The notes under the pieces were generated by a model. The model did no database searches. It was not told where the DNA came from and saw only the letters and a program-made list of their open reading frames with translations. A program made the position numbers and the translations under genes. A DNA stretch of 64,000 nucleotides, from positions 496,001 through 560,000 of the forward strand of contig NZ_JAJHPV010000004.1 of assembly GCF_020831365.1 (NCBI RefSeq). Direction: 5' to 3'. Of the stretch, positions 54,150-61,504 are shown in pieces. Every line of letters starts with the position of its first letter. Position 1 is the first letter of the stretch. The stretch comes from Massilia agrisoli (lineage in GTDB: Bacteria > Pseudomonadota > Gammaproteobacteria > Burkholderiales > Burkholderiaceae_D).

Positions 54150-54350
54150 ATGGACGTTGCCGCAATTGCAAAATTATCGAGCTCGATCGCAGAAACCGGC
54201 AATCGCCAGGAAGTGCAAGCCGCCGTCCTCAAGCGCGCGCTGCAGATCGAAGGCTCCACAGCTACCCAGCTGATCGATGCCGTAAAGACAGTGCCATCGG
54301 TGCAGAACCTGCCTTCAAACCTCGGCAACACCATCAATACCACGGCCTGA
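54150..54350 (+). CDS. YjfB-like putative motility protein
   Basis: A 66-residue helical protein with the YjfB-type pattern: MDVAAIAKLSSSIAETGNRQ, then EVQAAVLKRALQIEGSTATQ and a polar Asn/Thr C-terminus. GGAGAACGAC precedes the ATG. The family is named putative motility protein; the FliA promoter directly upstream supports a flagellar or chemotaxis role. Confidence 0.8.
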   Translation: MDVAAIAKLSSSIAETGNRQEVQAAVLKRALQIEGSTATQLIDAVKTVPSVQNLPSNLGNTINTTA

Positions 54351-54425
54351 ACTCCATTCATGGTACGGCTGTGTTTGTACCGCAAAAAACGCGGTAGAAT
54401 CCGCCATCCAACTAAGGAGAGCTCC

Positions 54426-54707
54426 ATGAACAAACGTCAAGCCATGATCGCCGCTGCCCTTGCAGGCATGTGCGCAGCAGCCAGCAGCACCGCATTTGCA
54501 CATAACCACGGTTCCGACAAGGCCGAAAAGGTCGAGCAGGAAAAGTGCTTCGGCATCGCCAAAACCGGCCAGAACGACTGCGCCAGCTCGAACGGCTCGC
54601 ACAGCTGCGCCGGCCAGGCCAAGACCGACAACGATGCCACCGAATGGAAGTACGTCGCCAAGGGCACGTGCGAGAAGGCCGGCGGCAAGCTGCCCGAGAA
54701 AAAGTAA
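54426..54707 (+). CDS. Bufferin-type metallophore precursor (DUF2282)
   Basis: A 93-residue precursor with a Sec signal peptide ([20 protein letters not shown]) and a mature part carrying four Cys, C41 in KCFGIA, C52 in NDCASS, C61 in HSCAGQ and C82 in GTCEKA. The layout is that of DUF2282/BufA1 bufferins, RiPPs whose Cys residues are modified by an MNIO enzyme and which bind copper. The maturase gene follows 10 bases later. AAGGAG precedes the ATG. Metal and modification are inferred from the family. Confidence 0.88.
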   Translation: MNKRQAMIAAALAGMCAAASSTAFAHNHGSDKAEKVEQEKCFGIAKTGQNDCASSNGSHSCAGQAKTDNDATEWKYVAKGTCEKAGGKLPEKK

Positions 54708-54716
54708 TTCCCCTCT

Positions 54717-56369
54717 GTGACAGCAGAACTGCGCGCAGGACTGGCGCCGGCCAACCATGCCGGCGTCGGGCTGCGCGCCCCGCATTACCGCGATTTTCTT
54801 GAGCAACGGCCGAAGGTAGGCTGGCTCGAAGTCCACACCGAAAATTTCCTCAACCGTTCCGGCTGGGACTGGCACGTCCTGGGCCAGCTCCGGCGCGACT
54901 ATCCGGTCAGCCTGCATGGTGTCGGGCTTGGCCTTGGCTCGGCGCGGGGTTTCTCCGAACATCACCTTGAAAGGGTGCGCGCGCTGGTCGCCGATGTCGA
55001 TCCGATGCTGGTGTCCGAGCATCTGTGCTGGGGCGCCGTCCACGACCGCAACCTGAACGACCTGCTGCCGCTGGCGCTGGATGACGCCGCGCTGGACCTG
55101 CTGTGCGAGCGGGTAGGGCGGGTGCAAGACCTGCTGGGCCGGCAAATATTGCTGGAAAACGTATCGACCTACGTCCGCTTCCGTTCCGACCAGATGAGCG
55201 AAGCGCAATTCATGGCGGCGCTGTCGCGGCGCACTGGCTGCCTGCTGCTGCTCGATGTGAACAACCTCTGGGTCAACCAGTGCAACCACGGGGAGGACGC
55301 GCTGGCGGCGATCGCCGCAATTGCGCCGGGCAGCGTCGGCGAAATCCACCTGGCCGGGCACATGGTGACGCCGGCCGCCGTCATCGACCATCACGGCGCC
55401 GAGGTCGCGCCCGAGGTATGGGCGTTGTACAAGGCGGCGCTGGGCCGGTTCGGCAGGGTGCCGACGCTGGTCGAGTGGGATACGGACCTGCCTGCGCTAG
55501 AGGTGCTGCTGGGCGAGGCGCGCAAGGCCGATGCGATTGCTTCCGGCTTCGCTGTCCAGCCTGCCATTGCCCCGCCGCACGCCAATGCACGCAGCGCCGC
55601 CGCGCCCGATGTCGATAGTTCCACGCAGGAATTGTTTGCCCGTGCATTGTTCGATGCCGGGCGCGAGGCGGAGGTGCTGGGACATTTCACCAACGGCGAT
55701 GCCGACCGGTTCGGGCTGTACCGCGGCAACCTCACCGTGACCTGGGACAAGGTGCTGTCCGCCGCCTATCCGGTCATCCGCCAGCTGCTCGGCGACGAGT
55801 TCTTTACGGCGCTGAGCCGCGCCTTTGGCATGGCCCATCCCTCCGTGGACGCCGACCTGAACAACTTTGGCGCAGGCTTTGCCGCCTTCCTCGAGCGCTT
55901 CGAGCACGTGGCGCAGTATCCCTACCTGCCTGACATGGCGCGTTTCGAATGGGCGCTGCACCGCAGCCATTTTGCGCCCGATGCGCAGCCCGTTACCGCC
56001 GCGCAACTTGGCTCGCTCGACCCCACCCGTTTCGAGGCGGCGCGCGCCGCCCTGCACCCGGCCTGCACGCTGTTCGCCTCCGACTGGGCCATCCTCCCGC
56101 TGTGGCAGGCGCACCAGGCTGGCAGCGGCGTCGGCTTCCCGCAAGACATGGCCCAACCGTCGTGTGGCGTGATCGCGCGGCCGCGATGGAAAACCGAGGT
56201 GGCGGCGCTGCCGGCATCGGCCTTTGCCGCCTTAAAAGTACTGGGCGAGGGCGGCAACGTTGGCGCCGCACTGGACGCGGCGTTCGCCATCGACGACGAT
56301 TTCGACGTACCCGCCCACCTGGCGCAGTGGATGGCGCTGGGGGTGTTCAGTTCGCTGGAAGAGGAGTAG
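54717..56369 (+). CDS. Fused bufferin maturase: MNIO (DUF692) + DUF2063 domain
   Basis: A 550-residue two-domain enzyme. Residues ~1-285 are a DUF692 multinuclear non-haem iron oxidative TIM barrel, with metal-ligand motifs [42 protein letters not shown] and LVEWDTDLP. Residues ~300-545 match the DUF2063/BufC partner ([60 protein letters not shown]). The two are usually separate BufB and BufC proteins. The enzyme should modify Cys residues of the precursor encoded just upstream. The start is GTG. Confidence 0.88.
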   Translation: MTAELRAGLAPANHAGVGLRAPHYRDFLEQRPKVGWLEVHTENFLNRSGWDWHVLGQLRRDYPVSLHGVGLGLGSARGFSEHHLERVRALVADVDPMLVSEHLCWGAVHDRNLNDLLPLALDDAALDLLCERVGRVQDLLGRQILLENVSTYVRFRSDQMSEAQFMAALSRRTGCLLLLDVNNLWVNQCNHGEDALAAIAAIAPGSVGEIHLAGHMVTPAAVIDHHGAEVAPEVWALYKAALGRFGRVPTLVEWDTDLPALEVLLGEARKADAIASGFAVQPAIAPPHANARSAAAPDVDSSTQELFARALFDAGREAEVLGHFTNGDADRFGLYRGNLTVTWDKVLSAAYPVIRQLLGDEFFTALSRAFGMAHPSVDADLNNFGAGFAAFLERFEHVAQYPYLPDMARFEWALHRSHFAPDAQPVTAAQLGSLDPTRFEAARAALHPACTLFASDWAILPLWQAHQAGSGVGFPQDMAQPSCGVIARPRWKTEVAALPASAFAALKVLGEGGNVGAALDAAFAIDDDFDVPAHLAQWMALGVFSSLEEE

Positions 56370-56417
56370 GGGATGCGGCGCCGGCCCCCGGCGCCGCACT
56401 GGACTTGCGGAAACTAC

Positions 56418-56702
56418 TCAGTGGAATGCACGCAGGATGCGCGCTTCGCCGGACTGGTCGGCGTGCTGGTTTGCTGCGGCATTGGTCGCTTCGATCATGC
56501 GCGATAGCTGGGCGTCTTCGAACCGCGCCAATTCCTCGGTTGCGGCGTTGAGCGCATGCGCCAGCTTGGCGCGTGCGTTCTGGTAAATCACACTGGTGTA
56601 TTGGTCGGTGTTCTTGAGCAGTTCCTCCGCATTTTCGATGACGAGTCGCAGGTCTCCAATGAGCCTTTCCTGCGTCTGAGACCTTTCTTGAGGGCTATTC
56701 AT
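56418..56702 (-). CDS. DUF883-like protein without membrane anchor
   Basis: A 94-residue helical protein: ERLIGDLRLVIENAEELLKN and AKLAHALNAATEELARFE correspond to the ElaB/YqjD helices. The usual C-terminal membrane segment (with GLLLG-like residues) is absent; instead the chain ends NQHADQSGEARILRAFH. GGAGG precedes ATG 56702. Family members bind ribosomes at the inner membrane; this one would be soluble. Confidence 0.78.
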   Translation of the reverse strand: MNSPQERSQTQERLIGDLRLVIENAEELLKNTDQYTSVIYQNARAKLAHALNAATEELARFEDAQLSRMIEATNAAANQHADQSGEARILRAFH

Positions 56703-56868
56703 GGCGGCCTCCTCCAACGGTTGATCATGGTTACAATATAAACAAGCAAGAACGGCTGAGTTTGTCTGCGCGCAAATGAATGCGGGCACTTATTCCGGGG
56801 CCAAAGCCCCGCCAGATCCTTGCGTTATTTCCCTCGCTTACCCGTCAACCGCAACGCCGCAGCACTGC

Positions 56869-57081
56869 TTACTGCACGCGAATACGCACGTCGCCGACAC
56901 TGACGGTCTGGCCCGAGCGGATCTTCGCGGTCTTGCGCAATTCGCGCTTCCCATCGACGGCAACGACGCCGCTCGCGACCATGTTCTTTCCGGCGCCGCC
57001 GCTGTCGCACAAGCCAGCCAGTTTCAGCAGCTGGTTGAGCTCGACGAACTCGCCTTCCAGATCAAAAGTGACGTTTTGCAT
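56869..57081 (-). CDS. S4-domain RNA-binding protein (YbcJ-like)
   Basis: A 70-residue protein that is essentially one S4 fold: EFVELNQLLKLAGLCDSGGA, then GKNMVASGVVAVDGKRELRK and TVSVGDVRIRVQ. It probably binds structured RNA. It is encoded 40 bases downstream of the fumC start... on the same strand as fumC but ahead of no other gene, so it may be monocistronic. Confidence 0.88.
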   Translation of the reverse strand: MQNVTFDLEGEFVELNQLLKLAGLCDSGGAGKNMVASGVVAVDGKRELRKTAKIRSGQTVSVGDVRIRVQ

Positions 57082-57121
57082 TCTATCCTCGATTAAAATT
57101 GTTGGTTTTTTGATACGTAAA

Positions 57122-58519
57122 TCAGGCAGGCGGTGCGGGGTGGGTCATGTCCATCGGGACGATCCATTCGCTGAATTCCTGCTCCGTCACATAGCCCAGC
57201 GCCAACGCGGCTTCCTTCAAGGTGGAGCCTTCGTGCTGCGCCTTCTTGGCAATCTGGGCCGCGCGATCATAGCCGATGTGCGGCGCCAGTGCAGTCACCA
57301 GCATCAGCGAGCGCTCCATCAGTTCGCCGATGCGCGCGTGGTTCGGCTCGATCCCGCGCGCGCAATGCTCGTCGAACGAGCGCATGCCGTCGCCCAGCAG
57401 GCGCGCGCTCTGCAAGAAATTGTGCGCGATCATCGGCTTGAACACATTCAGTTCGAAGTTGCCCGAGGCGCCGCCAATGGTGATCGCCACGTCGTTGCCG
57501 AACACCTGGCAGCACAGCATGGTCAGCGCCTCGCACTGGGTCGGATTGACCTTTCCCGGCATGATGGAACTGCCTGGCTCGTTTTCCGGAATCGTGATTT
57601 CGCCCAGGCCGGAACGCGGTCCGGACGCCATCCAGCGCACATCGTTGGCGATCTTCATGAGCGCGGTGGCAAGGGTTTTGAAGGCGCCATGGGCTGCGAC
57701 GAGTGCGTCGTGGCCGGCCAGCGCGGCAAACTTGTTCGGCGCGCTCTTGAAGGCTAACCCGGTGCGCGAGCCCAGCTCGGCTGCGATGCGGGGCGCGAAG
57801 TCAGGGTGGGCGTTGAGTCCTGTCCCTACCGCCGTGCCGCCGGCGGCCAGTTGTAGCAGGCCGGGCAAGGTTGCCTTGATCATCTGCTCGGCGTATTCCA
57901 GCTGCGCGACATAGCCGGAGAATTCCTGCCCCAGGGTCAGCGGGGTCGCGTCCTGGAGGTGGGTACGGCCGATCTTGACGATGTCGGAAAACTCGCGCGC
58001 CTTGACAGCCAGGGTGCCCCGCAGCTGCGCCAGCGCGGGCAGCAGGTTCCTGGCCACCGCCTGGGCGGCGGCCACGTGCATGGCGGTGGGGAAGATATCG
58101 TTGGACGACTGTCCCATGTTGACCTGGTCGTTGGGGTGCAGCAGGCGCGCTTCGCCCCGTTCGCCGCCCATCAGCTCGGATGCGCGGTTGGCCAGCACCT
58201 CGTTCATGTTCATATTGCTCTGGGTGCCAGAGCCGGTCTGCCAGACGACCAGCGGGAATTCGTCCGGATGCCGGCCGTCGAGCACTTCCAGCGCGGCCTG
58301 CATGATGGCGTCGGCCTTGTCGGCCGGCAGCAGGCCGAGCGAGCGGTTGACGGCGGCGGCGGCGCGTTTCACTTCCGCCAGCGCGTTGACCAGTTCGGCC
58401 GGCATCCGTTCGCTCGAAATGTGGAAATGTTCGAGCGAGCGTTGCGTCTGGGCTCCCCACAAGCGGTCCGCTGGCACGGCGATCGGGCCGAAACTGTCCT
58501 TCTCCATCCTGGTTTCCAT
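57122..58519 (-). CDS. fumC: Fumarate hydratase class II
   Basis: A 465-residue class II fumarase converting fumarate to malate in the TCA cycle. Signatures: [33 protein letters not shown], and the catalytic loop [20 protein letters not shown], with the second catalytic His in [23 protein letters not shown] precedes the ATG. This iron-free, oxygen-stable isozyme is normal for aerobic growth. Confidence 0.97.
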   Translation of the reverse strand: METRMEKDSFGPIAVPADRLWGAQTQRSLEHFHISSERMPAELVNALAEVKRAAAAVNRSLGLLPADKADAIMQAALEVLDGRHPDEFPLVVWQTGSGTQSNMNMNEVLANRASELMGGERGEARLLHPNDQVNMGQSSNDIFPTAMHVAAAQAVARNLLPALAQLRGTLAVKAREFSDIVKIGRTHLQDATPLTLGQEFSGYVAQLEYAEQMIKATLPGLLQLAAGGTAVGTGLNAHPDFAPRIAAELGSRTGLAFKSAPNKFAALAGHDALVAAHGAFKTLATALMKIANDVRWMASGPRSGLGEITIPENEPGSSIMPGKVNPTQCEALTMLCCQVFGNDVAITIGGASGNFELNVFKPMIAHNFLQSARLLGDGMRSFDEHCARGIEPNHARIGELMERSLMLVTALAPHIGYDRAAQIAKKAQHEGSTLKEAALALGYVTEQEFSEWIVPMDMTHPAPPA

Positions 58520-58631
58520 GGCGTTTTTCCTGTTATTGATGAATTTTGCTAAAGAGTTTACTCCAACGCTCGTTAATGACGTCAGGGGCGCAAATTCGCG
58601 CTGCCTTCCCTTAGTCACTGGTCCAGATTCC

Positions 58632-59672
58632 ATGCCTCGTCGTTGCCTCGCCGTCCTCCTCCGCACCGCCAGTATGTTTGCCCTCAGCGGCGCGCTGGCC
58701 AGCGCCTTTGCGGTCGAACTGGGCGAAGTGATGGTGCGCTCGCACATCGGGCAGCCGCTGGTGGCGGACATCGAGCTGACCGGTTTCGCCACGGACGGCG
58801 CGGCGGTCGACGTACGCCTGGCGCATCCGAACGTGTTCCAGGCCGCCAATCTCAGCATGCATCCGGTGCTGTCGAGCGTGCGCATGTCGGTCATGCGGCG
58901 CGATGGCCGCCAGTTCCTGCACATGACGTCGATTGCGCCCGTCAACACCCAATACGTGCACCTGTTCCTCGACCTGGGCGAGGGCGGGCGACGCAATGTG
59001 CGCGCGGCCAGCCTGCCGCTGACCCCGGATCCGCGCCCGGCGCCGCCACCGGCTCCGGCGCCCGTGCCGGCCCCTGAGGCGAAGCCGTTGGCAGCGATCG
59101 CACCCGCGCCGACACCGGTTGCGCCACCGCCCAGGCCAGCGGCGCCGATGCCGAAAGCCGTGGCGCCCGCGGTGAAGCCGGCCCTTGGCGTCATCCCCGC
59201 AGCGGCTTGCCCCAAGCCCCGTTATACCGACGACGAGATCCGCTCCTGCGCGACGCGCGACTACAAGAACGCCATGCTGTCTGCGCAGATTGTCGAACTG
59301 GAAGAAAAGGTCAAGGCCTTGCAAGCCGCGCTCGACGCCCCGGCCGGCCCCGCGCCGGCGTCCGTCCCCACGGCCGCTGCCATCAAGCCGGCCAAGGCTG
59401 GGCCGCCGCCGATCCGTACCGTCCCGCGCAAGAAGACCGCCCCCGCGCCGGTCGATGAAGCGCCATCCCCGTGGCTCTGGATTGGCGCGGCACTGGCGGC
59501 GTTGGCCGCCACGGCAGCGGCCCTGGTCCTTGTCCTGAAACATCGCAGCAGGGGAAAAGTCGCGGCGCCAGAGCGCCCGAAGAGCAATATGATGGGACGC
59601 CTGCGTGATGCGATGCACCGCGACAAGGGGGGCAAAGCACCCGCCGAGGCGGCCGAGGAAGTAGCGAATTGA
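58632..59672 (+). CDS. FimV-like membrane protein
   Basis: A 346-residue protein. A signal peptide is followed by a FimV N-terminal domain ([20 protein letters not shown] ... YVHLFLDLG, about 29-118), then a Pro/Ala-rich linker (about 128-190), a coiled coil ([20 protein letters not shown]), a second linker and a membrane helix near 275-300 ([20 protein letters not shown]). The C-terminus is basic and cytoplasmic. It resembles the FimV/HubP family that positions polar motility structures but is shorter and has no LysM motif. Confidence 0.85.
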   Translation: MPRRCLAVLLRTASMFALSGALASAFAVELGEVMVRSHIGQPLVADIELTGFATDGAAVDVRLAHPNVFQAANLSMHPVLSSVRMSVMRRDGRQFLHMTSIAPVNTQYVHLFLDLGEGGRRNVRAASLPLTPDPRPAPPPAPAPVPAPEAKPLAAIAPAPTPVAPPPRPAAPMPKAVAPAVKPALGVIPAAACPKPRYTDDEIRSCATRDYKNAMLSAQIVELEEKVKALQAALDAPAGPAPASVPTAAAIKPAKAGPPPIRTVPRKKTAPAPVDEAPSPWLWIGAALAALAATAAALVLVLKHRSRGKVAAPERPKSNMMGRLRDAMHRDKGGKAPAEAAEEVAN

Positions 59673-60025
59673 TTAATCTTAAGAAAAAGCAAAAAATACT
59701 TCGCGCGCATCCTGCGCAATCGCAAGAACTGGGCTATACTCGGTTCCATGGTCTTCAAGGCCAACAAAACAGGGCACGGACCTGGCGCAGCCACCACCGA
59801 TAGCGTGGCGCGACAAGCAGGTGATCGTTGAAGAAACGCCTGTCCTGGAAGCTGACTGCAAGGCTACGACGTCTTGCAGCCGCCGGATGCAACCGGCAAC
59901 GAGGCGACGCCAGGAGATACCTGGTGTTCGCTCTCCAGAATTCCTTCCTGTAGCAAACTCCCTCGTTCCAGCGCCAGCCCCTTCAGGGGCTACCATGCGT
60001 CATCGTTCCGCAACGACAAAAACAA
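59673..60025. other. Intergenic region without recognised gene
   Basis: About 350 bp between the FimV-like gene and the FliT terminator. TATACT at 59735-59740 resembles a -10. Several short frames exist on both strands but none has a good ribosome-binding site or family match. A small RNA cannot be excluded; I compared it by eye with 6S, tmRNA, SRP and RNase P RNA features and found none. Confidence 0.4.
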
Positions 60026-60047
60026 AAAAGCGCCCGCGGGCGCTTTT
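60026..60047 (-). terminator. Bidirectional-looking intrinsic terminator
   Basis: AAAAGCGCCCGCGGGCGCTTTT palindrome. On the minus strand it is followed by TTGTTTTTG, so it most likely terminates the FliT-like gene, 20 bases after its stop; on the plus strand the T tract is four bases. Confidence 0.85.
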
Positions 60048-60068
60048 GATGTGTGGGCAGGATAGGGC

Positions 60069-60341
60069 TTAGTGCGCCATCACGTCCGACAGCTGCCACG
60101 GCTCGGTAATCTCGCGGATCGCGCGGTCGTTGGCCAGGATCTGCTTGATCAGGTCGATCTTGCGCAGGCGGGCAGCGCCTGCCAGTGCCGGCACGCCGGT
60201 TTCCACGCCCGCAGCCTGTGCCGCGCACTCGGTTTCCATCGCCGCCAGGCCATTCCAGTCGCCGGTTTTTGCGGCGCCTGCCATCTTGGCAGTCAGGCCA
60301 GCAATATTTTCGTACATCGAGAGGACTTCGTTGGAGGTCAT
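60069..60341 (-). CDS. FliT-like flagellar chaperone
   Basis: A 90-residue helical protein: MTSNEVLSMYENIAGLTAKM, then AAKTGDWNGLAAMETECAAQ and ARLRKIDLIKQILANDRAIR, the FliT pattern. FliT binds the filament cap protein FliD and FlhDC. No fliD or fliS is near, which is unusual. A FliA promoter lies directly upstream, followed by AGGTGT before the ATG. Confidence 0.72.
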   Translation of the reverse strand: MTSNEVLSMYENIAGLTAKMAGAAKTGDWNGLAAMETECAAQAAGVETGVPALAGAARLRKIDLIKQILANDRAIREITEPWQLSDVMAH

Positions 60342-60384
60342 GGGACACCTGGCCGATAGTTGGCGGATTACCGCGTGTCCCTCT

Positions 60385-60411
60385 ATATCGGTGCCCATTT
60401 AGGAAACTTTA
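60385..60411 (-). promoter_or_regulatory. FliA (sigma-28) promoter of the FliT-like gene
   Basis: Reading the minus strand: TAAAGTTT (60411-60404), 11 bases, ACCGATAT (60392-60385). The -35 is perfect and the -10 differs at two positions from GCCGATAA. It shares the CCTAAA that follows the -35 with the promoter at 54.1 kb. Confidence 0.75.
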
Positions 60412-60451
60412 GGGTGACTATGCGATTTTCTGAAAATAATTTTGCGGATTG

Positions 60452-61282
60452 TTATTTGATCAACTCTTCGAGCCCTGCGCTGAGCTCGGCCAGCGGCGGC
60501 ATGTCCTCCAGCAGCCGCCCCGGTTCGAGCGCGAACAGGGCGGCAACCCCGGTTGGCGTTTCGCCGGCGATGTCGTCGGGCGCCTCCCGCGCTTCGTTCA
60601 GCTGGGCGCGCCATGCCGCCAGGTGGATGACGGCGGCGAGGCGGTCGGGCGGGGTTGCCTGGAGCGGGGCCGGGACCTCGCGAATGGTTCGCGTAAATAC
60701 TGCTGGAAACTTCCAGCGTTGCGCCAGGCCCGCGCCCACATCGTAGAAGCTGAAGCCGAAAGCGCGCATTTCGTGCTGCATGCGTCCCGGGTCGTACGGT
60801 CCGACATCGTCATCGAGCTCCTGCGCTTGGGCTGGCATGCCGGCATGGATGATGACCAGGCCGATTGCATGCATCAGCCCGATCGTGAAGGCCAGGTCCG
60901 CGTCTTCGCCAGTTCTGCTCGCGATCCATCTTGCGGCAACGGCAGTATTCAGGCTGTAGCGCCAGAAACGCTGCAGGTCGAGGCCGGGCGGTACGTCTTT
61001 GAACCCATTCACCAGGCCGCTGCTGATGACGAGCGTGCGCACGGTGACAAACCCCAGCATCCGCACCGCGTCATCGACGGTCGCCACGCTGCGCGACATC
61101 TTGTAGTACGCCGAGTTCGCCAGCCGCAGCAGTTTGGCGCTCAGTACCGGGTCGGCCGACAAGGTCCGCGTGATGTGCGCGACCGGTACGTCGGGGTCTT
61201 CAAAACTGTGGATCAGGTCTGCGAGAACCTTGGGCGCGGTCGGCAGGGCCTTGGGGTTATGGAGCAGTTCGTCCAGTGTCAT
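60452..61282 (-). CDS. HDOD-domain protein
   Basis: A 276-residue cytoplasmic protein built on one HDOD domain: LPTAPKVLADLIHSF, ISADPVLSAKLLRLANSAYY-like LSADPVLSAKLLRLANSAYY, and VDDAVRMLGFVTVRTLVISS. The catalytic HD residues of phosphodiesterases are not preserved, as normal in HDOD. Such proteins act in signalling, often with cyclic-di-GMP or chemotaxis modules. GAGGAG precedes ATG. Confidence 0.9.
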   Translation of the reverse strand: MTLDELLHNPKALPTAPKVLADLIHSFEDPDVPVAHITRTLSADPVLSAKLLRLANSAYYKMSRSVATVDDAVRMLGFVTVRTLVISSGLVNGFKDVPPGLDLQRFWRYSLNTAVAARWIASRTGEDADLAFTIGLMHAIGLVIIHAGMPAQAQELDDDVGPYDPGRMQHEMRAFGFSFYDVGAGLAQRWKFPAVFTRTIREVPAPLQATPPDRLAAVIHLAAWRAQLNEAREAPDDIAGETPTGVAALFALEPGRLLEDMPPLAELSAGLEELIK

Positions 61283-61378
61283 TCCAGCTTCTCCTCGTTG
61301 TCGCGAGCCACGCCCTGACTATATAGCGAATCCTGGCGCAGCGGTACAGGCTCGCGCACGGCCGGGGCATTCCGCGAT

Positions 61379-61458
61379 TTGTGCAGCCTGGCGCGGCATT
61401 GTGCAGCCTGTCGCAATTGCACGCCGCGCCGCGGCGGGCCCGCATACAGTGCAGTCTG
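61379..61458. promoter_or_regulatory. Direct repeats between HDOD and aminopeptidase genes
   Basis: TTGTGCAGCCTG occurs at 61379-61390 and 61399-61410, 20 bases apart, with a relative GTGCAGTCTG at 61449-61458, in the space between the divergent HDOD and aminopeptidase genes. Spacing of about two helical turns suggests an operator; no regulator can be named. Confidence 0.4.
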
Positions 61459-61504
61459 GGGCGCTGCGGCATATGGCGCGACCGCACAATAAAAGAGAGA
61501 CGAG

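Noticed and set aside
54375-54400. TTGTAC/TAGAAT as the promoter of the bufferin precursor
   Set aside because: The spacer is 14 bases, too short for a normal sigma-70 promoter; it may be controlled otherwise or from an undetected site.
58550-58580. TAAAGAGT before the FimV-like gene as a FliA site
   Set aside because: Both boxes have several mismatches from consensus; too weak to list.
59730-60000. 6S RNA or other housekeeping ncRNA in the gap after the FimV-like gene
   Set aside because: None of the conserved sequence or pairing features of 6S, tmRNA, SRP RNA or RNase P RNA could be found by eye.
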